In this document: positions 54,126 to 62,013 of the stretch, one piece after another | Position numbering within the stretch: position 1 is the stretch's first letter | How the letters are laid out: each line of letters opens with the position of its first letter | Origin: Salipiger sp. H15 | GTDB lineage: Bacteria; Pseudomonadota; Alphaproteobacteria; Rhodobacterales; Rhodobacteraceae | Assembly: GCF_040409955.1 (NCBI RefSeq) | Contig: NZ_CP123385.1 | Location: forward strand, 1,285,501 to 1,349,500 | Reading direction: 5' to 3' | Length of the DNA: 64,000 bases | The notes under the pieces: model-generated | Told to the model about the DNA's origin: nothing | What the model saw: the letters and a program-made list of their open reading frames with translations, nothing else | Database searches by the model: none | Position numbers and translations under genes: made by a program

Positions 54126-55469
54126 TTATTCCGGCCCGGACTCCAGCGACAGCGCGCCGTCGATGTCGAGCCGCAGCCGCCCCCGCTCGACCCGCAGCAC
54201 GCGGACGGGTGCCTGCTTTTCCTCGAGCCGCCGTCGCAGCAGAAGCAGGCGGGTTTCGAGGTTGTCCTTGATCTCCGGCATCCGGCTGCCCGCGGCCAGT
54301 CGCAATTCGCGGTTGGTGAACTCGCTCCTGCCCTCGTTCAGGTGCCAGTCCAGCATCATGCGCAGCAGCATCCCGGCGACCCCCTTCACGATGTAGACGC
54401 CATCGACGAAGACGCTGTCGTCGTAGCCATGATGAAGCACGCGGACCTGCCGGCCCGGGGCAGGGAGCGGCCGGGGGCGCAGTCGCCCCGGCTCTGCCGC
54501 CGCCGCCTCCTGCTCGCTCGCCCGCAGCGCGGTCGCGGCCTGGGCCGCGAGGATCCGCAGCGCGGCCTCGTCCTCCTCGCGGAAGGCGAGCCGCTCGGGG
54601 CTCTCGACGAAGAGCACCCCGGTCAACACTCCCCGGGACATCATCGGGACGGCGATCTGGCTCATCGCCGAGGGCAGCTGCGGGAAGGCGACCGAGCGGG
54701 TCGCGTTTTCCGAGGCGTCTGCTTCGGCCTCGAGCGTGATCGCCTCTCCGAAGCGGCGGACCCTGCTCATGTCGCTGACCTTGATCGCTCGGCCGCTGGC
54801 CGCAGCCTCGCCGATCAGCCCCGCGCCGCCCGGAGCCTCGGAGCCGAGGCCCGAGCGCGCGTAACCCATGCTTCCGGTCGTCACCAGCGCCCCGGACGCG
54901 CCGTCGCGGATGAGCACCAGCGCCTGCTCGTGGCCGAGCACCTGCCGGACCCCCGCCAGCAGGCTGTCGATGATCCCGTCGGCGGCGGCCTGCATCTCGA
55001 TCCCGGCGACAGCCTCGGCCAGGGCGGCCAGATCGACCGGGTCGCGGCGCGGGGCAGGGCGGCACTCCACCGGCGAGGGCACCTTCTCGATGGCGTGGAC
55101 GCGGAAGATGTCGGCGCTGCGCAGCCGCATGACCTCGGACATGCCGACCTGCGCGCTGCTCGCCTTGAGCTGGCCGGCGATCCGCTCGAACAGCGCGCCG
55201 CTCTCCACAGATCGCTGGAAGCCGATGTCGAGCAGGTATTGCTCGCCGGTGGTGCCGTCGACGAGGATCAGCGTGACCTGCGTGTTTGCGCGCACGTTTG
55301 CCGCCGTCTTGGCGAAGAACTGGTTGGAAATCGCCACGTGGTCGTCATCCACCCGCAGCACGTGCGACAGGTAGGAGATGTTCGGCGTCCCGTCGGCGGC
55401 GGCGGTGGCGATGATCGAAGGGATGACGCCCTCGAAACAGGCCGAGAGATCGGCGAGGCGCAGGTTCAT
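54126..55469 (-). CDS. Split-barrel (PNPOx-like) + GAF + C-terminal winged-helix-like signalling protein
   Basis: The protein has 447 residues from the ATG giving MNLRLADLSACFEG; upstream codons are in the partner gene. Residues 1 to about 150 are a pyridoxamine-phosphate-oxidase-like flavin or heme split barrel (GVIPSIIATAAADGTPNISYLSHVLRVDDDHVAISNQFF). Residues about 165-325 are a GAF domain (LLAGVRQVLGHEQALVLI, AVPMMSRGVLTGVLFVESPERLAFREEDEAALRILAAQAATAL). The last 90 residues (FTNRELRLAAGSRMPEIKDNLETRLLLLRRRLEEK) look like a winged helix or a bacterial-enhancer-type output. It overlaps the upstream partner by ATGA. It could be a redox- or NO-responsive regulator; this is inferred. Confidence 0.7.
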   Translation of the reverse strand: MNLRLADLSACFEGVIPSIIATAAADGTPNISYLSHVLRVDDDHVAISNQFFAKTAANVRANTQVTLILVDGTTGEQYLLDIGFQRSVESGALFERIAGQLKASSAQVGMSEVMRLRSADIFRVHAIEKVPSPVECRPAPRRDPVDLAALAEAVAGIEMQAAADGIIDSLLAGVRQVLGHEQALVLIRDGASGALVTTGSMGYARSGLGSEAPGGAGLIGEAAASGRAIKVSDMSRVRRFGEAITLEAEADASENATRSVAFPQLPSAMSQIAVPMMSRGVLTGVLFVESPERLAFREEDEAALRILAAQAATALRASEQEAAAAEPGRLRPRPLPAPGRQVRVLHHGYDDSVFVDGVYIVKGVAGMLLRMMLDWHLNEGRSEFTNRELRLAAGSRMPEIKDNLETRLLLLRRRLEEKQAPVRVLRVERGRLRLDIDGALSLESGPE

Positions 55470-56011
55470 CGGGCACCCGTTCCGGCACTCATCCCGGCAA
55501 GCGGGCCGGGCGTCTGGTGGTAGATCTCGCGGATGCTCATCCGGGCGACCCGCGCGTCGCTGGCGGTGAGCCACTGCTCGATCAGGGGCGTCGCCACGCC
55601 GAGCGATTCAAGCTCGCGCGTCGCCGAGGCGATGAAGCGCCCGGCGCTCTCGCGATCCGCCGCGCCCGGCGCGCGCAGGACCGCCGCGCCCTTCAACTGG
55701 AAGCTGACATAGTCGGACGGGCTCACGAATGTGGCAGCAAGCTTTCCGACCTCGCGGATGCAGGTCTCGAGCCGCGGCCATTGCCAGGCCGAAAAGAGCA
55801 GGTCGATGGTCGCGCGATCCTCGTGCAGCGCGAACCCGATGCCGCGACCGGCCGCGGGTCGCCCGCCGCCGTCCGTCGCCGCGATGATGCACATCAGCGG
55901 CCGGTCGAAGAAGTCGAGAAGCCTGTCGTCAACGTTCAAGGCCGCAACCGCCGCTGGTCCGGAATCACTTAGCAATCTTTTAAGATATCCGGACCCGATT
56001 TGCGCATTCAT
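55466..56011 (-). CDS. Pyridoxamine 5'-phosphate oxidase-like split-barrel protein
   Basis: The protein has 181 residues. The core reads LLDFFDRPLMCIIAATDGGGRPAAGRGIGFALHEDRATIDLLFSAWQWPRLETCIREVGKLAATFVSPSDYVSFQLKGAAV, the usual barrel of flavin- or heme-binding PNPOx relatives. Catalytic PNPOx residues are not evident, so a binding or sensing role is more likely. It is first in a leftward two-gene operon, coupled to the split-barrel/GAF protein, and is divergent from the acetyltransferase across 132 bases. Confidence 0.7.
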   Translation of the reverse strand: MNAQIGSGYLKRLLSDSGPAAVAALNVDDRLLDFFDRPLMCIIAATDGGGRPAAGRGIGFALHEDRATIDLLFSAWQWPRLETCIREVGKLAATFVSPSDYVSFQLKGAAVLRAPGAADRESAGRFIASATRELESLGVATPLIEQWLTASDARVARMSIREIYHQTPGPLAGMSAGTGAR

Positions 56012-56143
56012 TTAGGAACGCCGGTTTTCCAGTGGCGGTATTCAGGCGCCATCCCGGTCGGTGGCCCGCGAGCCTGCGGACCAAGCCGCACCGAGACACA
56101 GCAACAGGGCCGGACCCCGCGCCCGTCCAGAGGAAACCGACAG

Positions 56144-56989
56144 ATGACACAGATGACCCCGATCAGGGACGACTACACGCTGAGCCAGAGCCAGATCGAC
56201 ACCTATCTCGCGCGGATCGGCATGGCGCGGCCGGTGCAGGCGGACCTGCAGAGCCTCACTCAGCTGCACCGCGCCCACCTGCTGACCTTCCCCTTCGAGG
56301 CGCTCGATGCCTTCATGGGCTGGCCCTCGGGCTTCACGCCCGCGGCCGCCTTCGACAAGATGGTCCTGCAGCGGCGCGGCGGCTGGTGTTTCGAGATGAA
56401 CGGCCTCTTCGGCGCGGTGCTGCAGGGGCTCGGCTTCCGCGTCACCCGGCTTTGCGGCGGCGTGCACCGCGAGATGCTCGGGGACATGGCGGTCGGCAAC
56501 CACCTGACGCTGCGGGTCGACCTCGATCGCCCCTACCTCGCCGAGGTCGGCGTGGCGGATGCCATCTTCGAGCCGGTGCCGCTTGCGCTCGGACCAATCC
56601 GCCAGCGTGGCTTCGACTTCGAGATCACCGAGGCGGACGGGGGCTGGCTGCGCTTCAACAACCACCCGCAGGGCATCGCGAGGAGCTTCGACTTCCGCCC
56701 CGATCACGCCGACGAGGAAGCGATGACCGCCGCCCATGCCTGGCTGATGCAGGACCCCGGCTCGCCCTTCACCAACGCGCTCGCGGTGATGCGGCATACC
56801 GAGGACGGCTATGTCGCGCTGCAGAACGACCAGCTGCGCCGCGTCACCTCCGGCAAGGTCTTCGAAGGGCAGGTGACCGGGGCCGCGCATCTGGCGGAGA
56901 TTCTGGAGACGGTCTTCGACCTCGATGTCCCGAAACCCGAAGACATCTGGGCGCGGGTCCAGTCGCGCGTCCGGAGCGAGGCCGCCTGA
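56144..56989 (+). CDS. nat: Arylamine N-acetyltransferase with Glu in the triad
   Basis: The protein has 281 residues from the ATG behind AGAGGAAAC. NAT marks are LTFPFEALDAFMG, RRGGWCFEMNGLFGAVL (catalytic Cys82) and GNHLTLRVDLDRPYLAEVG with His120. The third triad position, Asp in VDVGFG-type motifs, is Glu134 here (LAEVG). It transfers acetyl from acetyl-CoA to arylamines or hydrazines in the cytoplasm. It is divergent from the split-barrel pair, so both may respond to aromatic or redox stress. Confidence 0.9.
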   Translation: MTQMTPIRDDYTLSQSQIDTYLARIGMARPVQADLQSLTQLHRAHLLTFPFEALDAFMGWPSGFTPAAAFDKMVLQRRGGWCFEMNGLFGAVLQGLGFRVTRLCGGVHREMLGDMAVGNHLTLRVDLDRPYLAEVGVADAIFEPVPLALGPIRQRGFDFEITEADGGWLRFNNHPQGIARSFDFRPDHADEEAMTAAHAWLMQDPGSPFTNALAVMRHTEDGYVALQNDQLRRVTSGKVFEGQVTGAAHLAEILETVFDLDVPKPEDIWARVQSRVRSEAA

Positions 56990-56997
56990 CACGCGCA

Positions 56998-57023
56998 CCT
57001 GCGCCTTGTTCGCGAGGCGCAGG
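56998..57023 (+). terminator. First hairpin after nat
   Basis: CCTGCGCCT and AGGCGCAGG form a 9-bp stem with an 8-base loop nine bases after the stop codon. Confidence 0.6.
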
Positions 57024-57041
57024 ACCTTCCGTCCCGCGAAA

Positions 57042-57070
57042 CGGGCTCTCTCCGTCAGGGAGAGGGCCCG
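57042..57070 (+). terminator. Second hairpin after nat
   Basis: CGGGC-T-CTCTC pairs with GAGAG-G-GCCCG (one T-G wobble) around a 7-base loop. Together with the preceding stem it insulates the tad locus. Confidence 0.5.
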
Positions 57071-57158
57071 AGCGTGGAAAGCAACCTCTTTGCGCGTGAA
57101 TGTCCGAGATTGAACAAATGCAGGGTGCGCCGGGCGCAATATGGCCTGCAGGCGGTCT

Positions 57159-57167
57159 TGTGGATAA
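57159..57167 (-). promoter_or_regulatory. Single DnaA-box match upstream of the tad locus
   Basis: TTATCCACA on the minus strand (TGTGGATAA on plus) is a perfect 9-mer DnaA box, 120 bases before the first tad gene. Only one copy is present, so it is not an origin. Confidence 0.3.
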
Positions 57168-57286
57168 CTTGCAACAGCTTCCGCCTGATGAATTGTCCTT
57201 ATTGAATACCTTTTCGCGATCTTTCCGCATCGTCCTAGCATGGGCGACAAGTGGGGCACGAGAAACGGTGTAACGGGGAGCAGGGG

Positions 57287-57790
57287 ATGAAGCGGGTACT
57301 GGTACTTTCGGTAATCTTGGCGCTCGGCGCTTGCGAGAACGCATCCTACAGTGATCGGACTCTGTCGACGAAGGACACGGCGAGCCTCGGTTTCTATCCC
57401 GATGATCAGCTTCTGGTTTCGGCCAAGATGCAGTTCCGGGAAAGAAACTACGGGAAATCCTACAAGCTGTTCAAGGAAGCTCTGGACGTCGTGCCGGACG
57501 ATACCGAGGCATGGCTTGGATACGCGGCAAGCGCGGACATGCTGCGGCAATTCGAGCGTGCGGATTACGCCTATCGCCGCCTGCAGCCGGTCATCGGGCA
57601 ACGCGTGGAATTCCTGAACAATTACGGTTACTCCATGCTGTTGCGCGGAGAGCTGGTGGCGGCCCGGAAATATTTCCTTGCCGCCTACGAAAAGGATCCG
57701 TCCAATCCGATCACCGCGAACAATCTCGAACTTCTCAGGAATTCGGTGAGTTCGCCGAAGCGCGCGGTCGGAGATCTGCGCGGCATCTGA
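57287..57790 (+). CDS. tadD: TadD-like TPR lipoprotein of the Flp pilus system
   Basis: The protein has 167 residues. A lipobox LALGAC (Cys about 16) follows a short hydrophobic signal, so it is probably anchored in the outer membrane. The body consists of TPR units (AKMQFRERNYGKSYKLFKEALDVVPDDTEAWLGYAASADMLRQFERADYAYRRL, then FLNNYGYSMLLRGELVAARKYFLAAYEKDPSNPITANNLELL). TadD acts in secretin assembly in Flp/Tad pili. The ATG follows GGGGAGCAGGGG. It opens the tad locus. Confidence 0.85.
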   Translation: MKRVLVLSVILALGACENASYSDRTLSTKDTASLGFYPDDQLLVSAKMQFRERNYGKSYKLFKEALDVVPDDTEAWLGYAASADMLRQFERADYAYRRLQPVIGQRVEFLNNYGYSMLLRGELVAARKYFLAAYEKDPSNPITANNLELLRNSVSSPKRAVGDLRGI

Positions 57791-57802
57791 CGCGATATCT
57801 CC

Positions 57803-58288
57803 ATGGAGGTGATATCGACGCTCGCGCAATTGGCCGCCGTCGGGCTTCTCGGCTGGGTGGCGGTCCATGACGCGCGGCATTTCCGCATCCGCAACGCCAC
57901 CGTGCTCGCCATGCTCGGCCTTTATGTCCTGGCCCAGGGCGCGATGCTCTTCCCGACCCTGCCCGGCGATCTGCTGGTGGGCGGGCTGCTGTTCGGCGTC
58001 GGCTTCGTCATGTGGCTCCTTCGCGCCCTCGGGGCAGGGGACGTCAAGCTCATGCTGCCGCTGGGGATGATGCTCGGGGTGCAGGGCGTTCTTCCCTTCG
58101 CCGTCCTGCTCATGGTGCTGTCTCTGGTATTCTACCTGCTGATCGTCATCTTCTGGAAATTTCGCGCAGAAACAGGCCCTTGGGGGTGGTTCGCGCGCAT
58201 GAAGGCCGAGGGGCGCGTGCCCTATGGCGTGCTTCTCGCGCTGGCGGGCGCGCCGGTCCTCTTCATACATGCTATTTGGAATGTTTGA
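57803..58288 (+). CDS. cpaA: Prepilin peptidase (CpaA/TadV type)
   Basis: The protein has 161 residues and about five membrane segments. The two catalytic Asp sites are in VAVHDARHFRIRNATVLA and LRALGAGDVKLMLPLG (GxGDxK). The short size without an N-methylase domain is typical of CpaA/TadV, which cleaves Flp prepilin and TadE/F pseudopilins at the inner membrane. It starts 12 bases after tadD. Confidence 0.9.
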   Translation: MEVISTLAQLAAVGLLGWVAVHDARHFRIRNATVLAMLGLYVLAQGAMLFPTLPGDLLVGGLLFGVGFVMWLLRALGAGDVKLMLPLGMMLGVQGVLPFAVLLMVLSLVFYLLIVIFWKFRAETGPWGWFARMKAEGRVPYGVLLALAGAPVLFIHAIWNV

Positions 58289-58379
58289 ATTTCGGCAAAA
58301 ATGAGGTAAGCTGGTCTTACATTGAACGTGACTTTTGCCGCTTGTTCTGGCGCACCCCGTTGGTAACCAGTTCGGAAAG

Positions 58380-60104
58380 ATGAATATGTTTAAAGGGTTT
58401 CGCAGGGCCGAGGACGGCTTCATTCTCATTTTTTCCCTGCTGCTGCTTCCACTTTTCCTTGGGTTCGGGCTGATTCTTTTCGATATCGGCCGGGGCAATA
58501 ACGCGCACGCGGATCTCCAGGCGGCGGCTGACGCCGTGGCGCTGGCCGGTGCCCGCGAACTCGACGGTGGCGCCGATGCCCTGGACAGGGCGCGCAATGC
58601 GATGGCGCAGCTCGACAATTCGGTGACGCTGCTGCAATTCGCCAGCACCACGCCCATTTCCCTGAGATATGACGCAACGGATTCGCCGTTCTATGTCCGA
58701 TTCCTCGACGAGATTCCGGAATTGGACACGACGCCGATCAACGCAGCATGGCTCACCAATCACACGACATCGGATCCCGCAGAGGCGGAATATGTCTTCG
58801 TCCAGGCGCAATCCGCGGATCTCGAGACGCTATTCGCGCGGGCGCTGAATGCCGTCGCCGGAGGTGTTCCGGTGGCCGCTGTCGCCGTGGCGAAAGCTGA
58901 ATCGGCCGCCTGCGATATTCCGCCGCTCTTCATCTGCAATCCCTTCGAATATGATTCGTCCGGAAATTATGTCGGGGATGGCCTGCAGCTCGCGTTCCAG
59001 AATGGAGACCTGCACGGGCGCCTGATTCGCCTGCACCCTTCCGGAAATGAAACGCCGATGCCGGGCAACTTCGGATTTCTCGACGTGAGCGCCGCGAATG
59101 TCTCGACGGCTGAAAGTCCGAGTGGTGGCGCGCGCTCGATCAACGACTATTTCGCGGGGCGGCGGAACCAGACCTGCTATTCCTCTGACCGTGTCACCAC
59201 GAAGCCGGGGGCCAGCAATTCGATCCGGAGCGGTATCAATACGCGGTTCGACATGTTCGCCGGTCCCTACAGTTCGGGCAGCGTCAAGGGGCAGGAGCCC
59301 TTCAATGTCCGCACGTCGCTCAACGTCAGGAAGGGCATCCTGCCGGCCACGCAGGGCAACAAGGTGGACAATTGCGTGATGAAAGGCGGTTCGATCAACA
59401 GCAAGGCCGTCATTGGGGACGATCACGTCTGGACACCGGGTGTCGGCTTCAATGCCAATGGGGTCACGGATTATGCCTATGGGCTGCCGGACAACCTCAC
59501 GATGCAGGCGCCGGCGACCGGCGGCTCGGTTACTGCCGATGACGTGGCCGGGGCCTATATCGGCCGCGGCGCATGGAGCGGACAGACCTACCTCGACCGG
59601 AACTACGGCAGCTACGCGCCGGTCTACGCGGACATTCCAAGCTCATTCCCGGGAACGGTCGAGGGCTATTCGGGCCCGGGAACGGTCGGCGCGTCGCGCT
59701 ATGACGTCTACCAGTACGAGCTGGGGACGCAGGTGACGGTGAACGGATCGCAGGTCCCGCTCTACGAGGTCCGCGCGCCGGGCAATCCCGCGGTCACGAA
59801 TCCCTCGCCGAACGGCGAGAGCGGGGCCGCGCTGTGCAATCCGGACAACGTGGTGGACGAAGAGCTGCCGGACCCGCGCGTCCTGGTCGCGGCAATCATC
59901 GACTGCGGCACCAATGCGGACGAGAGCGGCCGCAGCGAGCTGCCGGTGAACAGCTATGCCAGCATCTTCATGGCACGACCGATGATGAGCTATTCCCCGG
60001 GTGTCGATATGACGATCGACGTCGAGATCATCGATATTACCGGATATGGCGGCAACGGAACGCTCGAGACTTTCATTCGCCAGGAGGCGGTTCTCGTCCG
60101 CTGA
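58380..60104 (+). CDS. Tad-domain pilus assembly protein (TadG-like)
   Basis: The protein has 574 residues from the ATG with a GGAAAG site. The N-terminus reads FRRAEDGFILIFSLLLLPLFLGFGLILFDIGRGNNAHADLQAAADAVALAGARELDGG, the Tad/TadG membrane helix followed by the conserved ADLQxAxDAAALAGA segment. The remaining 500 residues form a large periplasmic part rich in Gly, Asn and Ser with few Cys. No von Willebrand A motif (DxSxS) is recognisable, unlike many TadG proteins. It probably anchors or stabilises the Flp assembly machine in the envelope. Confidence 0.78.
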   Translation: MNMFKGFRRAEDGFILIFSLLLLPLFLGFGLILFDIGRGNNAHADLQAAADAVALAGARELDGGADALDRARNAMAQLDNSVTLLQFASTTPISLRYDATDSPFYVRFLDEIPELDTTPINAAWLTNHTTSDPAEAEYVFVQAQSADLETLFARALNAVAGGVPVAAVAVAKAESAACDIPPLFICNPFEYDSSGNYVGDGLQLAFQNGDLHGRLIRLHPSGNETPMPGNFGFLDVSAANVSTAESPSGGARSINDYFAGRRNQTCYSSDRVTTKPGASNSIRSGINTRFDMFAGPYSSGSVKGQEPFNVRTSLNVRKGILPATQGNKVDNCVMKGGSINSKAVIGDDHVWTPGVGFNANGVTDYAYGLPDNLTMQAPATGGSVTADDVAGAYIGRGAWSGQTYLDRNYGSYAPVYADIPSSFPGTVEGYSGPGTVGASRYDVYQYELGTQVTVNGSQVPLYEVRAPGNPAVTNPSPNGESGAALCNPDNVVDEELPDPRVLVAAIIDCGTNADESGRSELPVNSYASIFMARPMMSYSPGVDMTIDVEIIDITGYGGNGTLETFIRQEAVLVR

Positions 60105-60433
60105 GTCGGGTCAAATCAATTGCTCTGGCGGCATATTTTATCTGACGATTCGTGAATTGATTCTGATTTGTGTCCTGAGAATTCCGGGATTCTCGACTTA
60201 AGAGCATCTCGAGGGGCAACGTTTCCATTGATTGTTGCTATATTCGTAATCAGTTTGTTCGAATTCGTGAAATCTGTTCCGCAATTTCAGATCCTGGTGC
60301 AAATCATATTTACTTGCTGTCGATATTGTGTCAGACTTTTGGTCATAAGGTGCAGATTGTTGGGCGCCTTTGATCCTGGAAGTCTTGTAACGATCCTGCG
60401 CTCGGAGTGAGCGCTCATTTTATGGAGAAACAC
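60105..60433. other. A/T-rich promoter and leader of the Flp pilin gene
   Basis: About 330 bases, the most A/T-rich stretch in the window. It separates the tadG-like gene from flp and must hold the flp promoter. It has one TTAA but no TTAA-N7-TTAA CtrA site. A short frame at 60168-60410 has no protein-like features and is not called. Confidence 0.5.
60398..60414 (+). promoter_or_regulatory. Leader hairpin just upstream of the flp ribosome site
   Basis: GCGCTC-GGAGT-GAGCGC is a perfect 6-bp stem whose loop contains GGAG, a mimic of the ribosome site. It is followed by TCATTTTA and then the real GGAG at 60424. It could stabilise the flp mRNA 5' end or tune its translation. Confidence 0.4.
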
Positions 60434-60676
60434 ATGTTTGTACGTTTGAAAATGGTTCCGGTTTTCGCCAAGGACATCGCGCAGCGTTTCCGCCGTGATG
60501 AAGACGGCCTGGCGCTCACCGAATATCTGGTCGTTCTGGGCCTGCTGATCGGTGGCGTCATCGCGGCGGTCACGCTCTTCGGTGACAACCTGAACATTGC
60601 CTGGACGCAGTGGGCAGGCTGGATCCTGACCAACATCTCCGCGCCGGGCTCGACGGTCACCACGCCGACTCCGTAA
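60434..60676 (+). CDS. flp: Flp-family type IVb pilin
   Basis: The protein has 80 residues from the ATG with GGAG six bases upstream; an ATG at 60422 would add four residues. The prepilin site is RRDEDG/LALTEYLVVLGLLIGGVIAAVTLFG: cleavage after Gly, Glu at +5 and Tyr at +6 as in Flp pilins. The mature protein is about 55 residues and ends in a Thr/Pro/Ser tail. It is processed by the CpaA peptidase upstream and polymerised as the major pilin for adhesion and biofilm. Its own leader and strong following hairpin suggest high separate expression. Confidence 0.93.
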   Translation: MFVRLKMVPVFAKDIAQRFRRDEDGLALTEYLVVLGLLIGGVIAAVTLFGDNLNIAWTQWAGWILTNISAPGSTVTTPTP

Positions 60677-60708
60677 CGACCAGGTCCGGTCGAGCTGCGA
60701 CTGACCAA

Positions 60709-60756
60709 ATCCGATGCGGGAGTAGCGCGAAGATACTGCTTCGCCCCGCATCGGAT
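60709..60756 (+). terminator. Two-tier hairpin after flp (attenuator)
   Basis: A perfect 12-bp outer stem (ATCCGATGCGGG with CCCGCATCGGAT) encloses a second 6-bp stem (GCGAAG with CTTCGC). A further AACTC-TTTT-GAGTT element lies at 60766-60779. It probably terminates most flp transcripts and protects their 3' end. Confidence 0.8.
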
Positions 60757-60872
60757 AACTCTCCCAACTCTTTTGAGTTCTCCGCCGGGCTCGAACGCCT
60801 TGCACAGGGCGCAAGACCGTGGAGCTTTCGGCCTCATTTCCGGCAAAGGTATTTCCCTTCAGGAGAAAACCC

Positions 60873-61955
60873 ATGCGTTTCTCGGTAGTTCTCAGTTTCA
60901 TTGTTGCAATCGCGCTCGCGGCGCTGGCCGTCTTCGGCGCGCGGGGTTGGCTCAACGACCAGCGCATCCTGCTGATGTCGTCCGATGGCCAGCAGACCCC
61001 CGCCAAGCCGGAACACACCATCGTCGTCGCGGGCGAGCCGATCTCCTTCGGTGAGCGGTTGATCCCGACCAAGCTGCGCGAGATTGCCTGGAGCGGCGAG
61101 ATCGTGCCCGAGGGGGCCTTCCTGAAGGCCACGGATCTCGTGCCCGACGACAGCGACGAGAAGGCGCGTTTCGCGCTCACCAACATGTCCGTGGGCGAGC
61201 CGATCCTCGCCAGCAAGATCACCATGCCGGGGCAGCGCGCCAAGATGTCGACCGCGCTCAGCCCGGGGATGAAGGCGATCTCCATCCGCGTGAACGACGT
61301 GCTGGGCGTGGCCGGGTTTGTCCTTCCGGGCGACCGGGTCGACGTATTGCTGACCCGCCGCGGCGAAAACCAGGACTCCTATGTCGATGTCCTGCTCCAG
61401 GGGGTCCGCGTATTGGCGATCGACCAGATCGCCGACGAATTGAAGGACCAGCCGAGCGTCGTCCGCTCCGTCACGTTCGAGGTGAATACCTCCGAGGCGC
61501 AGAAACTGGTGCTTGGCGGAAACGTCGGCACGCTTTCGCTGGCGCTGCGCAATGTCGCTTCCAATGACATCGAGGCGAACGAGCGTATTACGCTGGCCGA
61601 TCTTTCCGACTTCGACGTGGCCGAGGATTTGGTCCCGGTTCCGGTCCAGGCGGTCCCGGACGAGAATTCCAGGCAGCTGGACGAGATGCAAGTGTTGCTC
61701 AAAAGCACTCTTGACGGGATTTCCGATCGTCTGGGCAGCGTCGAGGATAAAATTGAGAAGTCAAAACCGGTTGAAATTGAGAAGGTAGTCGAACGTGTTG
61801 TGGTTGCGCCGCCGCCGAGAGCCGAAAAGGCCACGGTGACCGTGATCCGCGACGGACGACGTGACGAATACAAGGTCCAGCCAAGTTTTGCGGGCTCCCA
61901 TGACGTCAGAATGAGCGGCGAGCCGGAACTTCTGACGGTTCAGCTGAAAGAGTAG
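60873..61955 (+). CDS. cpaB: Flp pilus assembly protein CpaB (RcpC)
   Basis: The protein has 360 residues. An N-terminal membrane helix is followed by a SAF-type domain (HTIVVAGEPISFGERLIPTKLREIAWSGEIVPEGAFLKATDLV), then SPGMKAISIRVNDVLGVAGFVLPGDRVDVLLTR, the CpaB core. A long C-terminal part has charged helices (SRQLDEMQVLLKSTLDGISDRLGSVEDKIEK) and a basic tail VIRDGRRDEYKV. The start has AGGAGAAAACCC. CpaB is periplasmic and aids pilus passage to the secretin, which follows. Confidence 0.92.
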   Translation: MRFSVVLSFIVAIALAALAVFGARGWLNDQRILLMSSDGQQTPAKPEHTIVVAGEPISFGERLIPTKLREIAWSGEIVPEGAFLKATDLVPDDSDEKARFALTNMSVGEPILASKITMPGQRAKMSTALSPGMKAISIRVNDVLGVAGFVLPGDRVDVLLTRRGENQDSYVDVLLQGVRVLAIDQIADELKDQPSVVRSVTFEVNTSEAQKLVLGGNVGTLSLALRNVASNDIEANERITLADLSDFDVAEDLVPVPVQAVPDENSRQLDEMQVLLKSTLDGISDRLGSVEDKIEKSKPVEIEKVVERVVVAPPPRAEKATVTVIRDGRRDEYKVQPSFAGSHDVRMSGEPELLTVQLKE

Positions 61956-62013
61956 GCGGGGAGCGCTGCAGGACGGAGGGCCGGGCAAGAAAATCGAGCA
62001 GCGGGACAAAGTC

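Noticed and set aside
57100..57290. Possible replication origin because of the DnaA box
   Set aside because: There is a single box, no A/T-rich unwinding repeats, and no dnaA, repABC or parAB genes nearby.
60105..60433. Possible CtrA site upstream of flp
   Set aside because: There is one TTAA but no TTAA-N7-TTAA pair.
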